17,551 nt of DNA, from the NCBI GenBank assembly GCA_016212685.1, contig JACREW010000290.1:1-17551 (forward strand), read 5' to 3'. The notes under the pieces are model-generated. The model was not told where the DNA came from. It saw only the letters and a list, made by a program, of their open reading frames with translations, and ran no database searches. Below are positions 1 to 6,882 of this stretch, piece after piece. The stretch comes from Nitrospirota bacterium. GTDB lineage: Bacteria; Nitrospirota; Thermodesulfovibrionia; Thermodesulfovibrionales; Dissulfurispiraceae. Both the position numbers and the translations under genes were made by a program. Position 1 is the stretch's first letter. The number at the start of each line of letters is the position of its first letter.

Positions 1-181
1 AAAGCACGGTAAACAACTGCCTTTTGAGGAACCCGAACTGGCTTATGGCCACGCCTTTTTTTCTGTACTTTTCGATCATGTCGGGAGAGATGACCGACGT
101 GGAACTGTAAACGGCCATGAGCCCGACCAGGATAAGCAGGAGCACTATGAATAATATCCACCTGTCATACTGCTGTTTCAT
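1..181 (-). CDS. ftsW: Cell division lipid II polymerase FtsW, N-terminal part (cut by window edge)
   Basis: The first 60 codons of an ORF that runs out of the left edge. The start ATG overlaps the murD stop codon as ATGA, a typical coupled arrangement. The visible N-terminus has a short basic/polar head (MKQQYDRW) and one strongly hydrophobic helix at about residues 8-25 (ILFIVLLLILVGLMAVYSS), then a soluble loop ending in FLKRQL. FtsW and RodA proteins (SEDS family) begin this way, with the first transmembrane helix ending in a VYSSS-like motif and the second following a KRQ-type segment. SEDS proteins polymerise lipid II glycan strands together with a class B penicillin-binding protein, here probably FtsI encoded upstream. 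The assignment rests on the short N-terminus plus position directly after murD, where ftsW is normally found. RodA would be the alternative but is not expected in this order. Confidence 0.85.
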   Translation of the reverse strand, partial: MKQQYDRWILFIVLLLILVGLMAVYSSTSVISPDMIEKYRKKGVAISQFGFLKRQLFTVL

Positions 182-1608
182 AGTTCCATCACCGCTTTTT
201 TAAACTGCCTGCCCCTGTCTTCAAAATCCTTGAACATATCGAAACTGGCGCAGGCAGGAGAGAGCATAACCGCATCTCCGGCTGAAGCAATATCCTTCCC
301 CCTCGCCACAGCGGCATCGAGACTATCCTCCATAAAAATCTCGGTAATATCCCCAACCGCCTTTTTAATTTTATCCTTTGCCTCGCCTATAAGAATAACG
401 GCCTTCACCTTGTCCTTTACTAATGGTCTCAAGGCCGAAAAATCGCCGTCCTTATCCCTTCCTCCTGCAATAAGTATCACAGGCTCGTTGAAACTCTCGA
501 TAGACTTTATAACGGCGCCGACATTCGTTCCCTTAGAATCGTTGATGAACTTCACTCCGTTAAGCTCCCGCACGAACTCAAGCCTGTGCTCAAGCCCCGG
601 GAAGGTCTTCAATGTATAGGCTACGGCGTCTGCGCCGCATCCGGATACAAGCGCCATCAAAGAGGCTGCCATAGCATTTTCGATATTATGAACGCCTTTG
701 ATTCTGAAGGCTGAAGGATCAAGGGTAAAGGCTATACGCGATAGGCTATAGGCGATAGAAAAATGTATTAACCCGTCTTTATAATACGCCCCGTTCACCT
801 CTTTCCGTCTGCTGAAATAAAAAATATCCGGCCTATTGCCTGTCGCCCATTGCCTATCGCCTATCTTTAATATTTCTTCGGTCATCGGGTCGTCCGCGTT
901 TAAAACAAGAAAATCATCCTTCCCCTGATTCAGAAATATCCTGCATTTCGCGTTGATATACTCCTGCATGGAGGCGTATCTGTCCAGATGGTCCGGGGTT
1001 ATATTCAATATCGCCGCGCCTTTCGGCCTGAATGCGTCTATAGTTTCGAGTTGGAAACTCGATACCTCCGCGACTATAAAGTCAAAATTTAAAATTTGAA
1101 ATTTGAAATTTGAAATTTCCTCTGTAAGCGCGTTGCCTATATTGCCGCCTATAACGGCATTAAAACCGCCGTTCCTGACAATCTCATAGAGAAGCGCTGT
1201 AACAGTCGATTTTCCGTTGGTTCCGGTTATTGCTAAAAAGGAGGGAGAAGTTTCTACTTTTCCTTGACCCTTGACCCTTGACCCTTGACCCTTTATTGTT
1301 TGATACGCCAGTTCCAATTCACCGATTACCTTTATCCCCTTTTCCAACGCGGCTTTTAAAGGAGCGCTGCTCAAGGGAACGCCCGGACTGATAACAATAA
1401 GATCGGTATTTTCGAACACCTCTGGCGGATGGCTGCCGATTAAGGTTTTGACGCCGGGATTAAGCTTTCCGAGAAACGGTTCAAGTTCCTGCCTGCTTTT
1501 CTTGTCGGTCACGATGACCGAAGCGCCGAGTTCGGAAAGCAGGTTGGCTGCCCCGACCCCGCTCCTGGCCAGACCGACAATCGTAACCTTCTTTCCGCTT
1601 ACACACAT
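178..1608 (-). CDS. murD: UDP-N-acetylmuramoylalanine--D-glutamate ligase MurD
   Basis: Cytoplasmic ATP-dependent ligase adding D-Glu to UDP-MurNAc-L-Ala. The N-terminal Rossmann domain starts with KVTIVGLARSG. The central ATPase domain has the Mur ligase P-loop AITGTNGKST, an LNITPDHLDRY segment and the AxSS/F motif VAEVSSFQLETI. The C-terminal domain has FINDSKGTN, ILIAGGRDKDGDF and LLSPACASFDMF, all characteristic of MurD. ATG at 1608 is chosen; a TTG directly before it (1611) is the other possible start. A GGAGG lies 17 nt upstream of the ATG and a GGGG much closer, so the start is not firmly decided. The protein is 476 residues, longer than the usual roughly 450. The excess falls at four in-frame heptamer-repeat arrays (about residues 106-115, 164-175, 249-259 and 284-293). 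It lies 32 nt after the carboxypeptidase stop codon and overlaps ftsW by 4 nt. Confidence 0.97.
   Translation of the reverse strand: MCVSGKKVTIVGLARSGVGAANLLSELGASVIVTDKKSRQELEPFLGKLNPGVKTLIGSHPPEVFENTDLIVISPGVPLSSAPLKAALEKGIKVIGELELAYQTIKGQGSRVKGQGKVETSPSFLAITGTNGKSTVTALLYEIVRNGGFNAVIGGNIGNALTEEISNFKFQILNFDFIVAEVSSFQLETIDAFRPKGAAILNITPDHLDRYASMQEYINAKCRIFLNQGKDDFLVLNADDPMTEEILKIGDRQWATGNRPDIFYFSRRKEVNGAYYKDGLIHFSIAYSLSRIAFTLDPSAFRIKGVHNIENAMAASLMALVSGCGADAVAYTLKTFPGLEHRLEFVRELNGVKFINDSKGTNVGAVIKSIESFNEPVILIAGGRDKDGDFSALRPLVKDKVKAVILIGEAKDKIKKAVGDITEIFMEDSLDAAVARGKDIASAGDAVMLSPACASFDMFKDFEDRGRQFKKAVMEL
730..757. repeat. Heptamer array inside murD (4 units, GGCTATA class)
   Basis: Four units of 7 bp: GGCTATA, CGCGATA, GGCTATA, GGCGATA. 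The array is read in frame in murD as about SLSRIAF. It belongs to the NGCCNNT class when read on the minus strand. Confidence 0.85.
832..864. repeat. Heptamer array inside murD (nearly 5 units, CCTATTG class)
   Basis: Units CCTATTG, CCTGTCG, CCCATTG, CCTATCG and CCTAT(CT). It encodes the MurD stretch around IGDRQWATGNR, which is not expected in the family. It lies 75 bp from the 730-757 array and is written on the opposite strand (GCC here, GGC there). Confidence 0.88.
1084..1118. repeat. Heptamer array inside murD (5 units, GAAATTT class)
   Basis: Exactly five units: AAAATTT twice, then GAAATTT three times. It encodes SNFKFQILNF in MurD, just before the conserved VAEVSSFQ motif. The same family occurs in murF at 4970-5004. 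Confidence 0.9.
1264..1291. repeat. Heptamer array inside murD (4 perfect TTGACCC units)
   Basis: Four identical TTGACCC units. On the coding strand they read GGGTCAA four times, encoding about KGQGSRVKGQGK between an N-terminal domain helix and the P-loop. The coding strand therefore has the form (G3N4) repeated four times, a canonical G-quadruplex motif. The perfect identity suggests this array is young compared with the others. Confidence 0.92.
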
Positions 1609-1640
1609 CAACCCCTGCGCTCAGACCTCCAAAAAAGTTG

Positions 1641-2732
1641 TCAGGATTTGCCTGTAGATTCCTGTTTATGGGCCGAGAAATTTTTTCCCGAAGATTTTTT
1701 TGCCTTCTTTTTGCCGGCGATATTCGCATGCGAACCGTTTTTCTTTTTATTCTTTGCCGCGACCTTCTTTATATTACTGTGTTTATGCGCATTAATTTTC
1801 TTATGCCCCGCAGCCTTATGTTTATTATACGACGCCAAAACTACCGGCCTCTCGCTGACGCTGCTGAAATAAATCATCGGCTCTGCCTTCTGTGTTAAAA
1901 CATCATATCCCTTTGACAAGAGCGCTGTGGAATCTTCCCAGAGATTATCCCGTGCTGATTCTCCTAAAACAGCGGCTATCAGCGTATTTTGTCCTTTTTT
2001 TGCAGCGGATACGAAACAGTGCCTTGCAGCCCTTGTATAGCCTGTCTTGCCTCCAAGATTGTCGTCATCTGTCCAGAGGAGCTGATTTGTGTTTTTGATA
2101 AAAATTCGCCTTCCGTCCTCTGAAAAAATCTCCCTTGCCCTTGTATTGATTATCTCACGAATTAAGGGATACTTGAGGGATTCCTTCATGATTTTTGCAA
2201 GGTCGAAGGCGGTTATATACTGGCCTGGGCCTGGCAGTCCGGATGAATTTATAAACCGAGCGTTTTCCGCTCCCATCTTCATCGCCTTATCATTCATCAT
2301 GGAGACAAACGCGTCTTCAGAGCCGGCAACCGCCTCTGCGAGAGCGACAGCGGCGCTGTTGACCGATCTCATAAGGGCGAGGTGCAATAAATCCCTCACC
2401 GTATATTTTTCGCCTGCCCTCAGGCGCGGCGTAACGGACGGAGTGCCGGCCGCGTTCTCGCTGACGGTCGCAACAGCATCGGGATTTATGCTTTCCAGAA
2501 CCGTGATAGCCGTAACGAGCTTTGTTGTGCTTGCCGGAGGAAGCTTGAGATTCGGGTTCTTCGCGTATAGAATTCTTTCGCTCGCGCTGTCTATGACAAC
2601 GGCTGCCTTAGCCGAAATTTCATCGGCGAAAACGGATGTGACGAGTAATGAGTAAAAAGCAACAAATAAAAATAAACTTCTTATGACGGCTCTAACTCTT
2701 AACTCATAACTCTTAGCTCTTAACTCTTTCAT
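1641..2732 (-). CDS. D-alanyl-D-alanine carboxypeptidase, peptidase S11 (DacF/PBP5-like) with lysine-rich tail
   Basis: Serine DD-carboxypeptidase that removes the terminal D-Ala from peptidoglycan stem peptides in the periplasm. The three active-site motifs are present: SxxK as STTK (S68-K71), SxN as SVN (S123-N125) and KTG (K229-G231). A signal peptide follows a charged N-terminus, with a hydrophobic core at about residues 19-34 and probable cleavage near SVFA/DE. The start is fixed by GAGGTG 8 nt upstream, which overlaps the mraY stop. A five-unit heptamer array begins two codons after the ATG and encodes the odd head KELRAKSYELRVRA. The usual PBP5 C-terminal beta domain and amphipathic anchor are not recognisable. 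Instead, residues about 303-363 form a low-complexity tail rich in Lys, His, Ala, Asn and Ser. A carboxypeptidase between mraY and murD is not part of the textbook dcw order. Family is certain; the exact paralog name is not. Confidence 0.93.
   Translation of the reverse strand: MKELRAKSYELRVRAVIRSLFLFVAFYSLLVTSVFADEISAKAAVVIDSASERILYAKNPNLKLPPASTTKLVTAITVLESINPDAVATVSENAAGTPSVTPRLRAGEKYTVRDLLHLALMRSVNSAAVALAEAVAGSEDAFVSMMNDKAMKMGAENARFINSSGLPGPGQYITAFDLAKIMKESLKYPLIREIINTRAREIFSEDGRRIFIKNTNQLLWTDDDNLGGKTGYTRAARHCFVSAAKKGQNTLIAAVLGESARDNLWEDSTALLSKGYDVLTQKAEPMIYFSSVSERPVVLASYNKHKAAGHKKINAHKHSNIKKVAAKNKKKNGSHANIAGKKKAKKSSGKNFSAHKQESTGKS
2694..2728. repeat. Heptamer array at the start of the carboxypeptidase gene (5 units, AACTCTT class)
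   Basis: Units AACTCTT, AACTCAT, AACTCTT, AGCTCTT, AACTCTT, placed directly after the ATG of the S11 peptidase gene. A weaker two-unit stretch of the same kind (GACGAGT, AATGAGT) lies at about 2640-2653, at the end of the signal peptide. Confidence 0.88.
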
Positions 2733-2736
2733 AATT

Positions 2737-3819
2737 TCACCTCAATTTTAAAGTTGCGAGACTGAATAATGCAAGTATTATCCCGGCGATCCAGAACCTC
2801 ACTATAACCTTTGGCTCCGGCCATCCCTTGAGTTCAAAATGGTGGTGTATCGGCGCCATCTTGAATATCCTCCTGCCGGTAATCTTGAAGGACGCCACCT
2901 GAAGCACCACCGAAATCGTCTCTATCACGAATATGCCGCCCACAACGGCGAGCACTATCTCGTGCTTCGTGATGACCGCCAGCGTGCCGAGGGCGCCTCC
3001 GAGCGACAGCGAGCCCACATCTCCCATAAAGACCTCGGCGGGATGCGAATTATACCAGAGAAATCCGAGAGACGCCCCGAGCATGGCGCCGCAAAATACC
3101 GTCAGTTCCCCTATGCCGGGCAGGTAAAGCACCTGCAGGTATCGCGCGAACTGGGCGTGACCTGAAACATACACCAGCGCGACGTTTGCGAAAACGGCGA
3201 TGGCGACAAGGCCGATAGCAAGACCGTCTATGCCGTCCGTCAGGTTTACGGCGTTGGAAGATCCCACAATCACGAATACCGAAAACGGGATGTAAAAATA
3301 TCCGATGTCAAAAAGCCATTTTTTGAAAAACGGAATACTGAGGATCGTATTATAAGGGTCTTTAGGGTTGGCATACAGGAATATGCCGATGGCAAAGGCA
3401 AGGACAAGCTGAAAACCGAACTTGTAGCACGGCTTCAAACCCTTCGGATTTCTTTTCACCACTTTCAGATAATCGTCAAGAAAACCTACGAATCCGAATC
3501 CCAACAGCGAAACCATCATTATCCAGATATAGACATTTTTAAAATTACCCCACATTAGTATCGCTATTGTGATGGACAGAATAATAATAATGCCGCCCAT
3601 CGTCGGCGTGCCGGCCTTCGAGTAATGGGTCTTAGGCCCGTCGTCCCGTATCTGCTGCGTCATGCTGATACGCTGCAGCCGGCGGATAATGCACGGGGCG
3701 ATGATAAAGGTGACTATGAGGGCGGTCATCGCTGCCAGCGACGTCCTAAAGGTTATATACCGGAATACGTTGAACGGAAAGAAGTACGGCTGCAGGCTGT
3801 AGAGCAGTTCATACAACAT
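2737..3819 (-). CDS. mraY: Phospho-N-acetylmuramoyl-pentapeptide transferase MraY
   Basis: Integral membrane enzyme moving phospho-MurNAc-pentapeptide onto undecaprenyl phosphate to make lipid I on the inner face of the cytoplasmic membrane. The 360-residue length is normal, with about ten hydrophobic helices. Family motifs are all visible: TPTMGGIII near residue 72, the DDYLK motif followed by VVKRNPKGLKP, NLTDGIDGLAIG in the central catalytic loop, FMGDVGSLSLGG, and the histidine-rich cytoplasmic loop APIHHHFELKGWPE near the C-terminus. The gene overlaps murF by 11 nt (ATGTTGTATGA) and is followed after 4 nt by the carboxypeptidase gene. No heptamer array is found in this gene, unlike most of its neighbours. 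Confidence 0.98.
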   Translation of the reverse strand: MLYELLYSLQPYFFPFNVFRYITFRTSLAAMTALIVTFIIAPCIIRRLQRISMTQQIRDDGPKTHYSKAGTPTMGGIIIILSITIAILMWGNFKNVYIWIMMVSLLGFGFVGFLDDYLKVVKRNPKGLKPCYKFGFQLVLAFAIGIFLYANPKDPYNTILSIPFFKKWLFDIGYFYIPFSVFVIVGSSNAVNLTDGIDGLAIGLVAIAVFANVALVYVSGHAQFARYLQVLYLPGIGELTVFCGAMLGASLGFLWYNSHPAEVFMGDVGSLSLGGALGTLAVITKHEIVLAVVGGIFVIETISVVLQVASFKITGRRIFKMAPIHHHFELKGWPEPKVIVRFWIAGIILALFSLATLKLR

Positions 3820-5212
3820 TGCAATTCTCCCTTGAGCCGCGGCTATTGAACAATGACTCCATTGCCCTTTCCATCCTCATTCCCCTCGAGCCCTTTATCA
3901 AGATAACGTCTCCCTCTTTTATTATTTTTGCGAGTTTTGCGCCGGCTTCTTCCGATGTACCGATACGAATCCCCTTGCCTTTGAATTCCTCAACGGCATG
4001 AACCATCAAAGGCCCGACGCCTATAAATATGTCTACAGGCAGTTCTGACAACATCCGCCCTATTTTTTTATGTTCTTCAACCTCGTAATCACCAAGCTCC
4101 AGCATGTCGCCCAAAACCGCGACTGCCCTTTTATATTTTCCGGAATTCAGGAACCGCATCAGTTCATTAACGGACTCCCGCATGGATGAAGGATTCGCAT
4201 TATACGCGTCGTTCAGAAACGTAGCGCCCATATGCCTTTTTACTTCAAAACGCATGCCGACCCCGCCGAACGACTCGATCCCGCTCTTTATTTCCCGCAG
4301 GTTAAAGCCGAGGGCATATGCCGCGGAAGCAGCCGCGAGTGAATTGTAAATATTGAAGAGCCCGAACAACATTGAATGCACATCGATGCGCTCATTGCCG
4401 GCGCGTATCATGAATTTAGTTTCTTCATCTGAAAAAACAATATCCTCCGCGGTTATATCCGAATTATGGGACTGTATTCCGAAGGTTATTACCTCGCCGT
4501 CGAACTTAGGCTTAACTCCCTCTATAAGAAAAGCGTCATCCGCATTCACTATCATCTTCTTTATATAAGGAATTATTTCAAGCTCGGAATCCCTTACTTT
4601 ATGGAGGGAACCGAAACCCTGAAGATGCTCATACCCTATGTTCGTAACAACGCCTATATCCGGCAGCGCAATACCGCAAAGTTCATCTATATCTCCCGGC
4701 CTGTTAGTCCCCATTTCAAGAACCATCACGTCCGTATTTTCTTCCATCCCGACAATAGATAAAGGCATTCCTATATGATTGTTCAGGTTTCCGGCGGTCT
4801 TAAGCACCTTCAATCTCCCGCCTAATATCGACGAGATAAGCTCCTTTGTCGTTGTCTTGCCGTTGCTGCCGACAACGCAGATAACGTTCCCTTTGAATCC
4901 TTTCCTTACATGCCCCGCCAGATCGTGCAGCGCTTTTAATGTGTCATCCACAAAAATTAGAGGTTTATTTTTGAAATTTGAAATTTGAGATTTGAAATTT
5001 GAAATTACAACGGCGCCCTCTGCGGTCTTGAGCGCATTATCCACGAAATCATGACCGTCGAACCTGTCTCCCTTCAGCGCAATAAACAGCTCTCCTTTTT
5101 TTATAGTCCGCGAGTCTATCGATACGCCGGTAAAGACAATATTCCCCGAAAGCGGGGAATCTCCTGTCATCCTGCCGGCTGTCGCCTCTATGACATCACG
5201 GATGCTCAACAT
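3809..5212 (-). CDS. murF: UDP-MurNAc-tripeptide--D-alanyl-D-alanine ligase MurF
   Basis: Cytoplasmic ligase that attaches the D-Ala-D-Ala dipeptide to UDP-MurNAc-tripeptide, the last soluble precursor step. The N-terminal domain contains GVSIDSRTIKKGELFIALKG and FDGHDFV. The P-loop is CVVGSNGKTTTKE, followed by LEMGTNRPGDI, the typical MurF signature. The C-terminal domain has FLNDAYNANPSSM and VAVLGDMLELG. The 467-residue length is normal to slightly long. Residues around SNFKSQISNFK after AVVI are encoded by a five-unit heptamer array and are probably an insertion in a loop of the N-terminal domain. The start ATG overlaps the murE stop by 7 nt (ATGTTGA) and the end overlaps mraY by 11 nt, so translational coupling is likely. 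Confidence 0.97.
   Translation of the reverse strand: MLSIRDVIEATAGRMTGDSPLSGNIVFTGVSIDSRTIKKGELFIALKGDRFDGHDFVDNALKTAEGAVVISNFKSQISNFKNKPLIFVDDTLKALHDLAGHVRKGFKGNVICVVGSNGKTTTKELISSILGGRLKVLKTAGNLNNHIGMPLSIVGMEENTDVMVLEMGTNRPGDIDELCGIALPDIGVVTNIGYEHLQGFGSLHKVRDSELEIIPYIKKMIVNADDAFLIEGVKPKFDGEVITFGIQSHNSDITAEDIVFSDEETKFMIRAGNERIDVHSMLFGLFNIYNSLAAASAAYALGFNLREIKSGIESFGGVGMRFEVKRHMGATFLNDAYNANPSSMRESVNELMRFLNSGKYKRAVAVLGDMLELGDYEVEEHKKIGRMLSELPVDIFIGVGPLMVHAVEEFKGKGIRIGTSEEAGAKLAKIIKEGDVILIKGSRGMRMERAMESLFNSRGSRENCNVV
4970..5004. repeat. Heptamer array inside murF (5 units, TTTGAAA class)
   Basis: Units TTTGAAA, TTTGAAA, TTTGAGA, TTTGAAA, TTTGAAA. It is read in frame as about SNFKSQISNFK. It is the same family and the same number of units as the array in murD at 1084-1118. 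Confidence 0.9.
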
Positions 5213-6882
5213 CTAACGGTCTCTGTCCCCCTGTAATTCGTACCTCCCCCGAAAGACGGCCTGTCGATAGCGCGCCTTATAGCGCTTTCGAGGGCAGTCC
5301 TGTCGCTGAAACTGTAACGCTTTCCCTCTATCTCCTGATAATCCTCATGCCCCTTCCCTGCCACAAGCACTATATCGCCTGAAGACGCGAGTTCAACCGC
5401 CATGCCGATAGCGACGTTCCTGTCCGGTATAACTATATAATTGTCCCCCGCTATTCCTTTTTCGATATCCCTTATAATGGCCCTCGGGCTCTCGTCTCTC
5501 GGGTTGTCCGATGTGATGATCACGAAGTCGCTCATTTTCGCCGCAATCTCTCCCATCTTCGAGCGCTTTCCTTTATCCCTGTTGCCTCCGCATCCGAAGA
5601 CCGTAATAATCTTCCCGACTTCGCGTTTTTCGTCACGCCTTCCGGGCACGGCATACTGCTGCCGTTTTGCCTTCATCATCTTTTCGGTCTTTTGAGCAAA
5701 ACGATATGCTCCCATCAATTGACGGGCAGTCGCTAAAAGCCGCTCGAGGGCGTCTTCCGTGTGGGCATAATCCACAACAGCAAGAAAATCCTGCCCGAGG
5801 TCGACCTTTTCAAATCTCCCTTTAACCAATCCTGTCATGGCGATCCCCTCCTTTATGGTTTTAACCGGCGCATCCATAGACAACGCTGCGCCTATGGACG
5901 AAAGCATGTTATACACGTTGATTATTCCGACAAGAGGAGAATTTATCTCCTCTCCGATTTCTTCCTTCCCTTTAATCCTTATCTTGAAAGAAGTCCCTTT
6001 GAACGTTGTTTTTATATCATAAGCAACGATATCCGCGTTTTGATCATCAATCGCATACGTTAATATTTTTTTCCCTTGATCCTTGTTCCCTGACCATTGC
6101 CCTTTCAAGTCGTCCGATAGTTTCTTACCGTAAGGATCGTCCGTGTTGATAACGGCAATCCCGTCTTTCGTGAGAAGCTCGGCAAACAGCCTCACCTTTG
6201 CAGCGCAATAATCTTCCATAGTATGGTGAAAATCGAGATGGTCTCTGGTAAGGTTCGTGAATACTGCAACCTTAAACTTAGTGCAATCCACCCTCTTCTG
6301 CGATAAGGCATGCGATGAGACCTCCGTAACCACATGGCTGCATCCCTTATCCGCCATTTCCCTCAGCAAGCTTTGGAAATCCGGCGCCTCCGGAGTTGTA
6401 TGCCTGGCTTCATAGGCCGCATCCTTTATCAAATAGCTGATCGTCCCTATAAGTCCCGCGTCTTTCCCCCATCTTTCGAGTATGGATTTAATGAGGTATG
6501 ACGTGGTGGTCTTGCCGTTGGTGCCGGTAATGCCTACAACGATTAAAGCCTCTGACGGCCTTCCATAAAAACGGTGCGAAACCGCAGCAAGGGCGTCCCT
6601 GCCGTCTTCGACGCCTATCCAAACGACATCGGGATATTTTTTTATCGCCTCCTGCCTGTCGCCTATTGCCTTCCTCTCGTAAATAACCGCCTTTGCCCCC
6701 TTCTTAATCGCGTCTTCTATAAAGGCATGACCGTCAAAATTTTCTCCTTTTACTGCGGCGAACATATCTCCTCCCTTAACGCTTCGGGAGTCATAGGCTA
6801 TGCCGGATATGTTCTTTTCAATATCTCCGTTCACGTCAAAACCGTCCGTTAGTATATCTTTTATCTTCATTCCCATACTCAT
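5206..6882 (-). CDS. murE: UDP-MurNAc-L-Ala-D-Glu--meso-diaminopimelate ligase MurE
   Basis: Cytoplasmic ligase adding the third stem-peptide residue. The P-loop is VGITGTNGKTTTSYL. It is followed by TTPEAPDFQSLL, VTEVSSHALSQKRVD, TNLTRDHLDFH and AAKVRLF, whose Lys should be the carbamylated residue. ITVFGCGGNRDKGKR and SDNPRDESPRAII follow in the C-terminal domain. The DNPR motif is the known mark of meso-diaminopimelate rather than lysine specificity. At 558 residues it is well above the usual roughly 490-500. The extra length is in heptamer-derived segments (about residues 71-80 and 260-271) and in a charged stretch of roughly 30 residues (about 388-420) between the QLMG helix and GKIITVFGCGG. 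The start overlaps the ftsI stop as ATGA; two further Met codons at positions 3 and 5 are alternatives. Confidence 0.96.
   Translation of the reverse strand: MSMGMKIKDILTDGFDVNGDIEKNISGIAYDSRSVKGGDMFAAVKGENFDGHAFIEDAIKKGAKAVIYERKAIGDRQEAIKKYPDVVWIGVEDGRDALAAVSHRFYGRPSEALIVVGITGTNGKTTTSYLIKSILERWGKDAGLIGTISYLIKDAAYEARHTTPEAPDFQSLLREMADKGCSHVVTEVSSHALSQKRVDCTKFKVAVFTNLTRDHLDFHHTMEDYCAAKVRLFAELLTKDGIAVINTDDPYGKKLSDDLKGQWSGNKDQGKKILTYAIDDQNADIVAYDIKTTFKGTSFKIRIKGKEEIGEEINSPLVGIINVYNMLSSIGAALSMDAPVKTIKEGIAMTGLVKGRFEKVDLGQDFLAVVDYAHTEDALERLLATARQLMGAYRFAQKTEKMMKAKRQQYAVPGRRDEKREVGKIITVFGCGGNRDKGKRSKMGEIAAKMSDFVIITSDNPRDESPRAIIRDIEKGIAGDNYIVIPDRNVAIGMAVELASSGDIVLVAGKGHEDYQEIEGKRYSFSDRTALESAIRRAIDRPSFGGGTNYRGTETVRC
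6073..6105. repeat. Degenerate heptamer array inside murE (CCCTTGA class)
   Basis: About four and a half imperfect units: CCCTTGA, TCCTTGT, TCCCTGA, CCATTGC, CCTTTC. It encodes the MurE stretch LKGQWSGNKDQGKK. It is more decayed than the others, but the 7-bp period remains visible. Confidence 0.6.
6645..6671. repeat. Heptamer array inside murE (about 4 units, CGCCTAT class)
   Basis: GCC occurs at 6647, 6654, 6661 and 6668, exactly 7 bp apart. The array encodes about KAIGDRQEAIK in the N-terminal domain of MurE. Confidence 0.78.

Noticed and set aside
230..619. Plus-strand ORF of 129 codons opposite murD
   Set aside because: It is the antisense shadow of murD. The murD frame has all family motifs, and this ORF shows no recognisable domain.
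730..864. Heptamer arrays as CRISPR or as ordinary slippage microsatellites
   Set aside because: There are no spacers and no 23-45 bp repeats, so not CRISPR. Units are degenerate and several different families share the 7-bp period, which simple slippage of one unit would not give.
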